A stretch of DNA of 64,000 bases from DASSTJ01 sp035707965 (GCA_035707965.1 DASSTJ010000202.1:6900-70899), one strand, 5' to 3'. Counted from the stretch's first letter, positions 52,874 to 61,442 are shown. The notes: generated from the sequence alone by a model not told the origin. Translations and numbers: made by a program.

Positions 52874-53695
52874 TCAGAAGGGCGGCCAGGGGATGCGCGG
52901 GCCGTGCAGAGGAGGGCGTGGGAGCCGTCCCGCCGTCAAGAGCCGCTCGGCGCGTTCGGCCGTGCACTCCACCTCCGGTCGGCTGAGGTGCCGGCGCAGC
53001 CGAGAGCCGAGGGAGCTCGTGCCGGTGCTCCGCAGGCCCTCGGCGAGGCAGCCGAGCACGTCGACGGACCAGACCGGCAAGGGCTGACCCGACCAGCCCC
53101 AAAGCACCGTGCGGAGCTTGTCGTCGACGTTGAAGCAGACGCCGTGGTCGACTCCGTGCACGCGGCCGGACTCCGTGAGGAGCACGTGGCCGGCCTTGCG
53201 ATCGGCGTTGTTGATGACGGCGTCGAGCACCGCCATTCGCTGCAGCCGCTCGTCGTCGGCGTGCACGAGCAGTACCGGGTCGCCAGCGGAGTCCTCGGCC
53301 TGGAGCACCGGGAGGGCGCCGTCCGGCACCTCGTCGAGCGGTACGACGTCGACGAGAGCGGGCTCCGCGACCTCGTCCACCCACAGCTGCACGCTCCCCG
53401 GCCCGAACGGACCGTCCCTCCAGACCGTCGGCGGGACGACGTCCCAGCCGGTGGCGGCGGACAGCTCGTAGGCGGCAACCTCGCGATGCCCCAGGGTGCC
53501 GTCCGGGAAGTCCCAGAGCGGGCGCTCCCCCGCGACCGGCTTGTACACGCAGTGGCCTCGCAGGTCACCCACGCTGATCGACGCATAGAGAGTCGCGTTG
53601 GACGCGGTCACCAGGCGGCCCTCGACCTCGATCGTGCCGCGGCGCAGCAGATCCAGGGCGCTCGCCTCGGGCGGCGACACCGCGGGACGGCTCAC
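52874..53695 (-). CDS. SCO1664-like protein, phosphatidylinositol kinase-like fold
   Basis: A 273-residue protein of a family found next to mshC in actinobacteria. It resembles the PI3/4-kinase-type or HipA-type fold: GHCVYKPVAGERPLWDFPDG with a candidate ATP-binding Lys, HREVAAYELSAATGWDVVP, VLDAVINNADRKAGHVLL with a catalytic-loop Asn-Asn-x-Asp, and VHGVDHGVCFNVD with a metal-binding Asp. So kinase activity is plausible; no substrate is known. Its start overlaps the DUF3090 stop (ATGA). Confidence 0.88.
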   Translation of the reverse strand: MSRPAVSPPEASALDLLRRGTIEVEGRLVTASNATLYASISVGDLRGHCVYKPVAGERPLWDFPDGTLGHREVAAYELSAATGWDVVPPTVWRDGPFGPGSVQLWVDEVAEPALVDVVPLDEVPDGALPVLQAEDSAGDPVLLVHADDERLQRMAVLDAVINNADRKAGHVLLTESGRVHGVDHGVCFNVDDKLRTVLWGWSGQPLPVWSVDVLGCLAEGLRSTGTSSLGSRLRRHLSRPEVECTAERAERLLTAGRLPRPPLHGPRIPWPPF

Positions 53696-54249
53696 CGACG
53701 GTGGCCGTTGGCCCGTGGGCAGACGTGTCCTTCCGGGTCCAGCGGGTTGCCGCAGAAGGGGCAGGGCGGGCGACCTGCGGCCACGACAGCGCTCGCCCGC
53801 TTGGCGAACGCGCGGGCCGACGCACCGGTCAGAGACACGCGCAGCAGCCCGGCGCCGGGCTGCGGTGACAGGTCACCAGCGTCGTCCACCTCGGACGCGT
53901 CCTCGCCGACCTCCAGGCACTCGATCACCACGCGTTCAGCCTCGCCGTCCCAGGCCAGGCTCATCGTGCCGACGCGGAAGTCCTCGTCCACCGGGACAGC
54001 GAGCGGCGCGTCGTCCATCAGCTCCACGGGGGCCAGCGCCGGTACCGGCGCCTCACCGCCGCTGCGACGCACGACCTCGTCGAGGAGCTCGTCGATGCGC
54101 TCCGCGAGCACCGCGACCTGCTGCTTCTCCAGGGCGACCGAGGTGACCGCACCGTGGCCGCTCGCCTGGAGGAAGAACGTGCGCTCGCCGGGTTGGCCCA
54201 CCGTGCCGGCGACGAACCGGTCGGGTGGGTCGTACTCGTAGAGCGCCAT
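53692..54249 (-). CDS. DUF3090 family protein
   Basis: A 185-residue protein, conserved in actinobacteria beside the SCO1664-like kinase. It begins YEYDPPDRFVAGTVGQPGER, then TFFLQASGHGAVTSVALEKQ, ends with a PCPFCGNPLDPEGHVCPR zinc-ribbon-like tail. Function unknown. It is translationally coupled with the kinase-like gene and follows the histidine phosphatase gene, suggesting a shared task. Confidence 0.9.
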   Translation of the reverse strand: MALYEYDPPDRFVAGTVGQPGERTFFLQASGHGAVTSVALEKQQVAVLAERIDELLDEVVRRSGGEAPVPALAPVELMDDAPLAVPVDEDFRVGTMSLAWDGEAERVVIECLEVGEDASEVDDAGDLSPQPGAGLLRVSLTGASARAFAKRASAVVAAGRPPCPFCGNPLDPEGHVCPRANGHRR

Positions 54250-54325
54250 GAGGTGACCTTACGACGAGCCGACGCGGGAGGAGAACGGGAGAGGTGTGCG
54301 CCGCCAGGCACCCGGTGCGACCGGG

Positions 54326-55063
54326 TCAGGTGCCGGTTGACCCGCCGACGACGGCATCGCTGTCGGTGGTCACGGCGGTGCGGCGGCTGCGACGTCGTCG
54401 GCGGGTCGGGGTCACCAGAGACGCCAGCTCACCGCCCGTGTCGTTGCAGCGCAGCAGGAAGGGGCGGGTCGAGGTGTAGCGGATCGCGGTCACGGAGCAC
54501 GGGTCGACGACCACCCGTTGAAAGGCGTCGAGATGCGCTCCGACCGCATCCGCGACCAGCGCCTTGATCACGTCGCCATGCGAGACCGCCACCCAGATCG
54601 CGTCGTCGCCGTTCTCAGCGGCGAGGCGAGCGTCCCAGTCGCGGACCGCGTCGAGCGCCCGCAGCTGCATGCCGCGCAGCGACTCGCCGTCCGGTCCGGG
54701 GAAGACGGCCGCGCTCGGATGGGTCTGCACCACCTTCCACAGCGGGTCCTTGGCGAGGCTCTTCAGCTCTCGTCCGGTCCAGTCCCCGTAGCGGCACTCG
54801 CCCAGGCGGTCGTCGAGCTGCACGGCCGGCCGGGATCGACCCGCCGTGCCTTCCACGGCCGCCAGCGCGTCGGCCGTGCTCACGCACCGCTCGAGCGGGC
54901 TGCTCACCACCGCCGCGAGCGGGACGACGCCCAGACGGTTGGCCAGCGCTGTCGCCTGCGACCGGCCTTGCTCGTCGAGCTCGACCCCAGGGGTCCAGCC
55001 GGCCAGCACTCCACCGGTGTTGGCGGTGGACCGGCCGTGTCGGACGAGGAGGACGGTGGGCAC
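54326..55063 (-). CDS. Histidine phosphatase (phosphoglycerate mutase-like)
   Basis: A 245-residue member of the histidine phosphatase superfamily. The catalytic LVRHGRSTANTGG is at ~6-18 and the second His is in VAVSHGDVIKAL. ECRYGDWTGRELKSLAKDPL resembles the MSMEG_4193 subgroup found with DUF3090. The last ~40 residues are Arg/Thr-rich and probably disordered. GTG 55063 lies six bases after TACCCT. The substrate is unknown. Confidence 0.9.
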   Translation of the reverse strand: MPTVLLVRHGRSTANTGGVLAGWTPGVELDEQGRSQATALANRLGVVPLAAVVSSPLERCVSTADALAAVEGTAGRSRPAVQLDDRLGECRYGDWTGRELKSLAKDPLWKVVQTHPSAAVFPGPDGESLRGMQLRALDAVRDWDARLAAENGDDAIWVAVSHGDVIKALVADAVGAHLDAFQRVVVDPCSVTAIRYTSTRPFLLRCNDTGGELASLVTPTRRRRRSRRTAVTTDSDAVVGGSTGT

Positions 55064-55069
55064 CGACCC

Positions 55070-55075
55070 AGGGTA
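55070..55075 (-). promoter_or_regulatory. -10 box of the histidine phosphatase gene (leaderless)
   Basis: TACCCT on the minus strand ends six bases before GTG 55063, within the 21-base gap to divergent corA. Confidence 0.45.
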
Positions 55076-55084
55076 CGAGGCAGG

Positions 55085-56125
55085 ATGACGCGCGTGATCG
55101 TCGACCGCGCTGTCTACCTCCACGGCGTCCGCGAACCGTGCGGCGACCTGTCCGACGAGCTGGACCGGCTGCGTGGCACGCCGGACGGGTTCTTGTGGAT
55201 CGGTCTCAAGGACCCGAGCGACGAGGAGTTCGAGCAGGTGCAGCACGAGCTCGCCCTGCACCCGCTGGCCGTTGAGGACGCGGTCAAGGGCAACCAGCGC
55301 TCGAAGCTCGAGGTGTATGACGACTCCGTCTTCGTCGTCCTCCGCCCCCTGCAGTACACCGACGCCACGTCGCAGGTGGAGACCGGCGAGCTGATGATCT
55401 TCCTCGGGGACCACTTCGTCGTGACGGTGCGCCGGGGCGACCCAGGGCCGCTGGGTGAGGTGCGGCACCGCCTCGACACCGACGGCCCGCGGCTCGCCCA
55501 CGGGCCCGCGTCCGTGCTGCACGCCGTGATGGACGCGGTGGTGGACGGGTACCTGGACGTGGACCAGGAGATCGGTCACGATCTGGAGGAGATGGAGGAG
55601 AGCGTGTTCGCCAGCGAGGTGGACGTCGAGACGCGGGCGACCGGCCAGGCTTCACCCGTGTCAGGAGGTCCGAGCACCGACGCGTCGGACGCGCGCCGCA
55701 TCTACCTGCTCAAGCGCGAGGTGCTCGAGATCCGTCGGGCCGTCCACCCGCTGACCGACGTGGCCGTGCGGCTGTCGCAGCAGCAGGTGCCTTTCGTGCC
55801 CGGTGAGGTCCGACCCTTCTTCCGGGACGTGGCCGACCACCTGCTGCGCATCACGGACCACGTGGAGTCGTACGACCGTCTCCTCACCGACATCCTCTCG
55901 GCGCACCTGACTCGGATCTCCGTGCAGCAGAACGACGACATGCGCCGCATCTCCGCCTGGGTGGCGATGGCGGCGGTGCCGACCATGATCGCTGGCATCT
56001 ACGGAATGAACTTCGACCACATGCCCGAGCTGCACTGGCAGCTCGGCTACCCGCTGGCCGTGGCGGTGATGGCCGCGATCTGTCTCGCGCTGTACCGAGC
56101 GTTCAAGCGATCCGGCTGGCTCTGA
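55085..56125 (+). CDS. corA: CorA-type magnesium/cobalt transporter
   Basis: A 346-residue divalent-cation channel. The N-terminal cytosolic domain spans ~1-285, with a Ser/Gly-rich insert near 190-200. Two C-terminal helices carry the selectivity motif GMN in IYGMNFDHMPEL. The protein ends with a basic AFKRSGWL tail typical of CorA. ATG 55085 starts only 21 bases from the divergent phosphatase gene, so both promoters overlap. Cobalt uptake would also serve the B12 enzymes, but Mg2+ is the usual ion. Confidence 0.94.
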   Translation: MTRVIVDRAVYLHGVREPCGDLSDELDRLRGTPDGFLWIGLKDPSDEEFEQVQHELALHPLAVEDAVKGNQRSKLEVYDDSVFVVLRPLQYTDATSQVETGELMIFLGDHFVVTVRRGDPGPLGEVRHRLDTDGPRLAHGPASVLHAVMDAVVDGYLDVDQEIGHDLEEMEESVFASEVDVETRATGQASPVSGGPSTDASDARRIYLLKREVLEIRRAVHPLTDVAVRLSQQQVPFVPGEVRPFFRDVADHLLRITDHVESYDRLLTDILSAHLTRISVQQNDDMRRISAWVAMAAVPTMIAGIYGMNFDHMPELHWQLGYPLAVAVMAAICLALYRAFKRSGWL

Positions 56126-56141
56126 CCGACGGGCCGGTCAG
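56122..56141. terminator. Hairpin shared by corA and uppP
   Basis: CTGACCG and CGGTCAG pair with a 6-base loop. The hairpin contains both stop codons of these convergent genes. Confidence 0.5.
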
Positions 56142-56974
56142 GTCGCGCTCAGCACGCCGAGCCAGAGCAGCACGGCCAGGGCGATGGCGAGGGCGACGCG
56201 GTACCAGACGAACACCGTGATCGGGTGCCGCTGCACGAACCTGAGAAGCCAGGCGATGGACGCGTAGGCGACGACGAAGGCGACGACCACACCCGTGCCC
56301 ATCTGGCCCCAGCCGACCACGGACGTGTCGACGTCCTTCAGCTCGAACAGGCCGGCGGCGGTGAGAGCCGGGATGGCGAGGAAGAACGACAGCCTCGTCG
56401 CGGTGACCCGGTCGACCCCCCGCAGGAGGCCGGCTGAGATGGTGGCGCCGGAGCGGGAGACGCCGGGCACGAGCGAGACGCACTGGACGACGCCCACGAC
56501 GAGGACGTCGACGAGGCGGAGGTCCCGCTCCTCCTTGGCCTGGGTGGCGCGGGCTTCGGCGAGCCACATCACGCCGCTCCACACGAACAGACCGGCGGCC
56601 ACCACCCAGAGGCTGCGCAAGGGCCCGGTCACGAGGTCGCGGGCCAGGAAGCCGACGACGCCCAACGGCACCGAGCCGATGATGACGTACCAGGCCTCGC
56701 GGTAGTCACGTCGGTCGCGGGCCCCCCTGTCCCGGAGCCCCGCGAACCACGCGGTGGCGAGCCGGACGATGTCCCGCCAGAAGTAGATGAGGGTGGCGAC
56801 GATGGCCCCGAGCTGGATGACGGCCGTGAAGGACGTCACCGCCGGGTCGTCGACCTCGAGACCGAGGAGTCCCTCCGTGATGGTGAGGTGCCCGGTGCTG
56901 GAGACCGGGAGGAACTCGGTGAGGCCCTCCACCACCCCGAGCACGACCGAGTTGAGGTAGGTCAGGTCGCTCAC
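56138..56974 (-). CDS. uppP: Undecaprenyl-diphosphatase UppP (BacA)
   Basis: UppP dephosphorylates undecaprenyl diphosphate at the membrane, recycling the carrier for cell wall synthesis and giving bacitracin resistance. The 278-residue protein has about eight membrane helices, the motif GLTEFLPVSSTGHL (~15-28) and LVPGVSRSGATI (~159-170) with the catalytic Arg and Ser, and the usual length. It is transcribed with the upstream LLM oxidoreductase or alone; the gap is four bases, so co-transcription is likely. Confidence 0.95.
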   Translation of the reverse strand: MSDLTYLNSVVLGVVEGLTEFLPVSSTGHLTITEGLLGLEVDDPAVTSFTAVIQLGAIVATLIYFWRDIVRLATAWFAGLRDRGARDRRDYREAWYVIIGSVPLGVVGFLARDLVTGPLRSLWVVAAGLFVWSGVMWLAEARATQAKEERDLRLVDVLVVGVVQCVSLVPGVSRSGATISAGLLRGVDRVTATRLSFFLAIPALTAAGLFELKDVDTSVVGWGQMGTGVVVAFVVAYASIAWLLRFVQRHPITVFVWYRVALAIALAVLLWLGVLSAT

Positions 56975-56978
56975 GCGG

Positions 56979-58079
56979 TCATGCTCCCAGGCCGGACTCG
57001 TCGAGGACCTCCGCCATCGTGCGGAGGGTGTGGAGACGCTGGTCGAGCGTCGCGTCGAACGTGCTGATGCTCAGCGTCGTGACACCTGCCTCGGCGTAGG
57101 CGGCCAGGCGGTCGCGGATCCGGTCCCTCGGGCCGATGAGGGACGTCGCGTCGATGAAGTCGGCGGGGACGGCCTCAGCCGCCTCGCGGTGCTTGCGGTC
57201 CAGGAAGAGCCGTTGCACCTCGTCAGCCGCCTCGTCGAAGCCCATCCGGCGGGCCAGGTCGTTGTAGAAGTTCTTGTCCTTGCTCCCCATCCCCCCGATG
57301 TAGAGCGCGCTGTACCCCCGCAGCGGGGCGGCGGCGGCGTCCAGGTCGTCGCCGATGACGACCGGCACGGTCGGCACGACGTCGAACCCCTGCATGAGGT
57401 CGCTGTCGCCGTCCGGCGGGTCGCTCTCGGCGCGTCGGGAGGCGCGACCGGCGCGCAGGGGCTCCATGGACACGGCGGAGTGCTCCGGACTGAAGAAGAT
57501 GGCGAGCCAGCCGTCGGCGATGCGTCCGGTCAGCTCGAGGTTCTTCGGTCCGACTGCTGCGAGGTAGACGGGGATCTCCGGGCGGACCGGGTGCACGGTC
57601 AGCTTCAGGGCCTTGCCCGGCCCGTCGGGGAGGGGCAGCGTGATGTGGTCCCCCTCGTACCGCACCGTCTCGCGCCGCAGCGCCATGCGGACGACCTCGA
57701 CGTACTCCCGGGTGCGGCCCAGCGGCTTCTCGAAGCGGACGCCGTGCCATCCCTCCGACACCTGCGGCCCGCTGACGCCGAGCCCGAGCCGAAACCGACC
57801 GCCGCTCAGGGTGTCGAGGGTGGCCGCGGTCATCGCGGTCATCGCAGCGGTCCGTGCGGGGATCTGCAGGACGGCGCTGCCGACGTCCATGCGCTCGGTC
57901 TGGGCGGCGACCCACGTCAGGACGGTGACGGCGTCGGAGCCGTACGCCTCGGCAGCCCAGGCCACCGCGTAGCCCAGTCGGTCGGCCTCGCGGGCCAGCG
58001 CCAGGTTCTCGGCGTCGTTGCCCATGCCCCAGTAGCCGAGGTTGAGCCCCAGCCTCATGCGCCCTGGTGTCTGCGTCAT
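56979..58079 (-). CDS. LLM-class F420-dependent oxidoreductase
   Basis: A 366-residue luciferase-like TIM-barrel protein. Features are LGLNLGYWGMGNDAENLALA, YAVAWAAEAYGSDAVT, SAVLQIPARTAAMTAMTAAT, LGLGVSGPQVSEGWHGVRF and VYLAAVGPKNLELTGRIADG. This pattern fits F420-dependent members of the actinobacterial LLM family rather than FMN monooxygenases. Substrate unknown. ATG 58079 lies seven bases after TAGTCT; the next Met (MRLGLNLG) is possible. The long upstream open frame is antisense to the aldo/keto reductase gene. Confidence 0.9.
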   Translation of the reverse strand: MTQTPGRMRLGLNLGYWGMGNDAENLALAREADRLGYAVAWAAEAYGSDAVTVLTWVAAQTERMDVGSAVLQIPARTAAMTAMTAATLDTLSGGRFRLGLGVSGPQVSEGWHGVRFEKPLGRTREYVEVVRMALRRETVRYEGDHITLPLPDGPGKALKLTVHPVRPEIPVYLAAVGPKNLELTGRIADGWLAIFFSPEHSAVSMEPLRAGRASRRAESDPPDGDSDLMQGFDVVPTVPVVIGDDLDAAAAPLRGYSALYIGGMGSKDKNFYNDLARRMGFDEAADEVQRLFLDRKHREAAEAVPADFIDATSLIGPRDRIRDRLAAYAEAGVTTLSISTFDATLDQRLHTLRTMAEVLDESGLGA

Positions 58080-58086
58080 GCCGGTG

Positions 58087-58135
58087 AGACTAACGACGTG
58101 CGCCCGACCGCCCGCGACTGCTACGCCGGTACGGT
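58087..58135. promoter_or_regulatory. Divergent leaderless promoters of LLM oxidoreductase and aldo/keto reductase
   Basis: TAGTCT (58087-58092, minus) and TACGGT (58130-58135, plus) each end seven bases before their start codons, back to back in the 63-base gap. Confidence 0.5.
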
Positions 58136-58142
58136 GTGCCCC

Positions 58143-59093
58143 ATGCAGCAGCGGTACGTCGGGACGTCGGGACTGCGCGTCTCCCGACTGGCGCTCGGCA
58201 CGATGACCTGGGGTCGCGACACCGACGAGCACGAGTCGAAGGACCAGCTGAGCGCCTTCCTCGACGCCGGGGGCACCTTCGTGGACACGGCTGCCGGCTA
58301 CGGCGACGGCGCGTCGGAGGAGCTGCTCGGGTCGCTGCTGCCGGAGCTCGCGCGACGCGACGAGGTGGTGATCTGCACCAAGGCAGGGATCTCGCGCCGT
58401 ACCGGTGAGCGCGTGGTCGACACCTCGCGTGGTGCCCTGCTCTCGGCGCTCGACGGCTCGCTGCGCCGTCTCGGCACCGATCATGTCGACCTGTGGCTCG
58501 CCCACACGTGGAGCGACGACGTGCCGCTCGAGGAGACGCTGTCGGCGCTGGAGCTCGCTGTCGCGAGCGGCCGCGCTCGCTACGTCGGCATCTCGAACTA
58601 CAACGGCTGGCAGTCGGCCCGGGCCGCCACGCTGACCCAGGTCCGGGGCACCACGCCGTTGGTGGCCACGCAGGTCGAGTACTCGTTGGTGCAGCGGTCG
58701 GTCGAGGGCGAGGTGCTCGAGTCGGCGGCGGCCCACGGCCTCGGGGTGATGGCGTGGTCTCCGCTGGGTCGTGGGGTGCTGACGGGCAAGTACCGCAGCG
58801 GCACGCCGGCCGACTCGCGTGCCGCGTCGCCGCACTTCGCGAGCTTCGTGGAGCGTTACCTCGACGACCGGGCTCGTCGGGTGGTGGACGCGCTGGTCAC
58901 CGCTGCCGACGGGCTGGGCTGCTCCCCGGCCGAGATCGCCCTGGCGTGGGTGCGTGACCAACCGGGCGTCGTCGCGCCGGTCGTCGGCGCGCGGACGGCC
59001 GCGCAGCTGCGGGGAACGCTGACCAGCGAGGACGTCGAGCTGCCGTCGCAGATCCGCGACGTGCTGGACGAGGTGTCGTCGCCCGACGCCTGA
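58143..59093 (+). CDS. Aldo/keto reductase
   Basis: A 316-residue NADPH-dependent (beta/alpha)8 reductase. Catalytic residues are in FVDTAAGYGDGASEELLG (Asp, Tyr), VVICTKAG (Lys) and HVDLWLAHTWSDDVPLEETL (His). The C-terminus has the NADPH-binding VVAPVVGARTAAQLRGTL. It belongs to the AKR11/12-like group of general stress aldehyde reductases; the substrate is unknown. It ends 72 bases before the convergent aspartate-rich protein gene. Confidence 0.92.
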   Translation: MQQRYVGTSGLRVSRLALGTMTWGRDTDEHESKDQLSAFLDAGGTFVDTAAGYGDGASEELLGSLLPELARRDEVVICTKAGISRRTGERVVDTSRGALLSALDGSLRRLGTDHVDLWLAHTWSDDVPLEETLSALELAVASGRARYVGISNYNGWQSARAATLTQVRGTTPLVATQVEYSLVQRSVEGEVLESAAAHGLGVMAWSPLGRGVLTGKYRSGTPADSRAASPHFASFVERYLDDRARRVVDALVTAADGLGCSPAEIALAWVRDQPGVVAPVVGARTAAQLRGTLTSEDVELPSQIRDVLDEVSSPDA

Positions 59094-59165
59094 GTCTCGC
59101 CTCTACCGTGGTCGACCTGGCAGTGCGGCACAGCAGCGGGTCGCCGTGACCGTCCTTACCCGACC

Positions 59166-59522
59166 TCAGCGCCGGCCGGCGCCGTCGCTCTCGTCGTCGT
59201 ACTCCTCGACGTCCAGCCCCGTGTACTCGTCCTCGTCGTCGTCCGGGTCGTCGAGCTCGTCGTCGTACTCGTCGTCATGCGCGTCGTCATCGTCATCATC
59301 GTCGTCGTCGTCGTCATCGTCGCCGTGGAAGATCTCCAGCGGGGTGACCTCGTCGTACGCGTCGAGCAGCGCGTCGTCGTACTCCTCGAAGGCCTCGGCG
59401 ACGGCGCGGTAGGCGGCGAGCACCACCGGGTCGTTCTCGCCTCGTCGGCCGGCAGCAGCCTCCAGGTGACGTTCCAGGGCAGCGACCAGCTCGTTGAGGG
59501 CGGCGCGGGCATCGGTGGTCAT
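59166..59522 (-). CDS. Aspartate-rich acidic protein with poly-Asp run
   Basis: A 118-residue protein, no known family recognised. The first ~65 residues form an amphipathic helical domain (LNELVAALERHLEAAAG and VVLAAYRAVAEAFEEYDDAL). After IFHG comes a run of 13 aspartates and then ~45 residues of Asp, Glu and Tyr, ending in Gly-Arg. The run is encoded by a GAY trinucleotide repeat (about 59287-59325), which could vary by slippage. ATG 59522 lies six bases after TACGGT. The tail may bind cations or basic proteins. A GCGCCGGCCGGCGC palindrome lies at its 3' end. Confidence 0.7.
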   Translation of the reverse strand: MTTDARAALNELVAALERHLEAAAGRRGENDPVVLAAYRAVAEAFEEYDDALLDAYDEVTPLEIFHGDDDDDDDDDDDDDAHDDEYDDELDDPDDDEDEYTGLDVEEYDDESDGAGRR

Positions 59523-59528
59523 GGCTGA

Positions 59529-59534
59529 ACCGTA
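59529..59534 (-). promoter_or_regulatory. -10 box of the aspartate-rich protein gene
   Basis: TACGGT on the minus strand ends six bases before ATG 59522. Confidence 0.45.
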
Positions 59535-59652
59535 TCCGCTCTCGCGGCGGGGACGTAGGGATAAACGGCCCGCATCGTGCGCGGGTCCTGCTGAGGTCCG
59601 GAAGTCCAGAAGGCCCTTGCCACGGGACGCTCTCGTTGCACAATGGGTCGCG

Positions 59653-59838
59653 ATGATGGAGTACGAGTACCGGGTGCTGCAGCTGCCGCGCGACGTCTCC
59701 CGGCCGCAGGCCCGCGCGCTGCTTGCCGAGGAGGCCGAGTACGGCCGTTGGGAGCTGGACCGCGTGCGGCTGTTCGCCGGCGGCGTACGGAAGGTGCGGC
59801 TTCGACGCCGGATCATCCGCGTTCGACGGACTGCCTGA
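59653..59838 (+). CDS. DUF5703 family small protein
   Basis: A 61-residue basic protein beginning MMEYEYRVLQLPRDVSRPQ, the signature of DUF5703, with ARALLAEEAEYGRWELDRVR and an Arg-rich end (VRLRRRIIRVRR). Function unknown. Two tandem ATG codons (59653, 59656) both fit. The upstream open frame is noise. It converges on the M20 peptidase gene with a 26-base gap. Confidence 0.82.
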   Translation: MMEYEYRVLQLPRDVSRPQARALLAEEAEYGRWELDRVRLFAGGVRKVRLRRRIIRVRRTA

Positions 59839-59864
59839 AGCGTCTCGAGGTCGGAGCCGCTACC

Positions 59865-61223
59865 TCAGCAGGTCTCCAGGAACCGCGCGAGCACTCGGGT
59901 GCCGAAGCGCAGGGCGTCCACGGGCACGCGCTCGTCGACGCCGTGAAACATCGCCGCGAAGTCGAGGCCAGGAGGCAGGCGCAGCGGGGCGAAGCCGTAG
60001 CCGCGCACGCCGAGCGTGCTCAACGCCTTGTTGTCGGTACCGCCTGACAGGCAGTAGGGCAGCACCCGGGCCCCTGGGTCCTCGCTCTGCAGGGCCGCAA
60101 CCATCGCGTCGACGAGAGCGCCGTCGAACGGTGTCTGCAGGGCGATGTCGCGGTGGTGGACCTGCACCTCGACGCCGTCCCCGGCGAGCTCGCGCACGGT
60201 GGCGAGAAGTCGCTCCTCGTTGCCCGGGAGGTAGCGGCAGTCCACGAAGGCCTCGGCGGTCTGGGGAATGACGTTGTGCTTGTAGCCGGCCTTGAGCAGG
60301 GTGGGGTTCGCCGTGTCCTGCAGGGTGGCTCCCACGAACCGCGAGATGGTGCCGAGACGGTCGAGGACGTCGTCCGGCCGCTTCGGGTCGAACTCGACCC
60401 CGGAGATCTCCGTGACGCCGTCCAGGAACTCGCGAACGGTCGGCGTGAGCTGGATGGGCCAGTCGTGCGCCCCGATGCGGCTCACCGCCGCGGCGAGCCG
60501 CGTGACGGCGTTGTCGGTGTTGATCTGGGAGCCGTGGCCGGCGCGCCCGTGGGCGACGAGGCGCAGCCAGGCGATGCCCTTCTCGGCGGTCTGGAGCAGG
60601 TAGAGACGGACCGGGTCGCCCAGGCGGTCATCGACCGTGACCGAGAACCCGCCCACCTCGCTGACGGCCTCGGTGACCCCCTCGAGGAGGTCACGACGGT
60701 GCCGCACGAGCCAGTGGCTGCCGAGGACGCCGCCGGCCTCTTCGTCGGCGAAGAAGGCGAAGACGAGGTCGCGCGGCGGGCGCTGGCCGCTGCGGGCCAG
60801 GTCGCGAAGCACCGCGAGCATCATCGCGTCCATGTCCTTCATGTCGACCGCACCTCGGCCCCAGAGGCAGCCGTCGTGCTCGTCGCCGCCGAAGGGGTCG
60901 ACCTGCCAGTCGGCGGCGTCGGCGGGGACGACGTCGAGGTGCCCGTGCACCATGAGGGCCCCGCGCTCGGCGGTGCCGGACGGATCGCCCTCGACGCGGA
61001 CGACGACCGTGGAGCGGCCCGGCTCGCTCTCGACGAGCTCAGGAGTCAGGCCGACCTCGTGGAGCAGGCCCATGACGTGCTCCGCGGCGGCGCGCTCCCC
61101 CGGTCCGGACCCGTCGCCGTAGTTGCTGGTGTCGATCCGCAGGAGGTCGCGGCAGAGGGCGACGACCTCGCGCTCGGCGGCCGAGCCGGGGCTCGGGTCC
61201 GCGGCGGTTGTGGGCTCGGTCAC
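59865..61223 (-). CDS. M20 family metallopeptidase
   Basis: A 452-residue zinc-dependent peptidase, likely a dipeptidase or amino-acid deacylase. Metal ligands and catalytic residues lie in MVHGHLDVVPAD, WGRGAVDMKDMDAMM, FAFFADEEAGGVLGSHWL and the C-terminal SGGTDNKAL/FHGVDERVP. The lid domain has GRAGHGSQINTDNAVTRL. GTG 61223 follows GAGGAGG; the first ~27 upstream codons are not conserved. A TACGGT -10 lies in the leader. It lies next to tRNA-Leu, divergent. Confidence 0.9.
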   Translation of the reverse strand: MTEPTTAADPSPGSAAEREVVALCRDLLRIDTSNYGDGSGPGERAAAEHVMGLLHEVGLTPELVESEPGRSTVVVRVEGDPSGTAERGALMVHGHLDVVPADAADWQVDPFGGDEHDGCLWGRGAVDMKDMDAMMLAVLRDLARSGQRPPRDLVFAFFADEEAGGVLGSHWLVRHRRDLLEGVTEAVSEVGGFSVTVDDRLGDPVRLYLLQTAEKGIAWLRLVAHGRAGHGSQINTDNAVTRLAAAVSRIGAHDWPIQLTPTVREFLDGVTEISGVEFDPKRPDDVLDRLGTISRFVGATLQDTANPTLLKAGYKHNVIPQTAEAFVDCRYLPGNEERLLATVRELAGDGVEVQVHHRDIALQTPFDGALVDAMVAALQSEDPGARVLPYCLSGGTDNKALSTLGVRGYGFAPLRLPPGLDFAAMFHGVDERVPVDALRFGTRVLARFLETC

Positions 61224-61306
61224 GGGGCCTCCTCGACGTCGGTGGGGCCACCGTAGCCGCGGGCTCGGACGCCCGCCGCCGGGCCAGAGCAGAGCCGCGC
61301 GCATGC

Positions 61307-61312
61307 TAATCT
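61307..61312 (+). promoter_or_regulatory. Candidate -10 box of tRNA-Leu
   Basis: TAATCT fits TANNNT and would start transcription ~37 bases before the mature tRNA 5' end. No clear -35 hexamer was found. Confidence 0.4.
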
Positions 61313-61355
61313 CGTCGTCGCAGTGAGCGGCCTTCGGCGGCTGTTCACTCCACTC

Positions 61356-61442
61356 GTCCGGGTGGCGGAATGGCAGACGCGCTAGCTTGAGGTGCTAGTG
61401 CCCTTAACGGGCGTGGGGGTTCAAGTCCCCCCTCGGACACCA
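61356..61442 (+). tRNA. tRNA-Leu (anticodon GAG)
   Basis: The 7-bp acceptor stem pairs GTCCGGG with CTCGGAC (one G-T pair). The anticodon stem CTAGC/GCTAG holds a 7-base loop TTGAGGT, anticodon GAG, reading CUC and CUU codons. A long variable arm (TGCCC...GGGC) marks it as class II, and the T arm is GGGGG-TTCAAGT-CCCCC. The CCA end is encoded. A strong hairpin follows 10 bases later. Confidence 0.97.

Noticed and set aside
56979..58961. Extension of the LLM oxidoreductase frame to 660 codons
   Set aside because: The extra part is antisense to the aldo/keto reductase; the family N-terminus begins at MTQTPGRMRLGL with a -10 box just upstream.
59280..59330. Short tandem repeats as a CRISPR array
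   Set aside because: These are GAY codon repeats for the poly-Asp tract, with no spacers.
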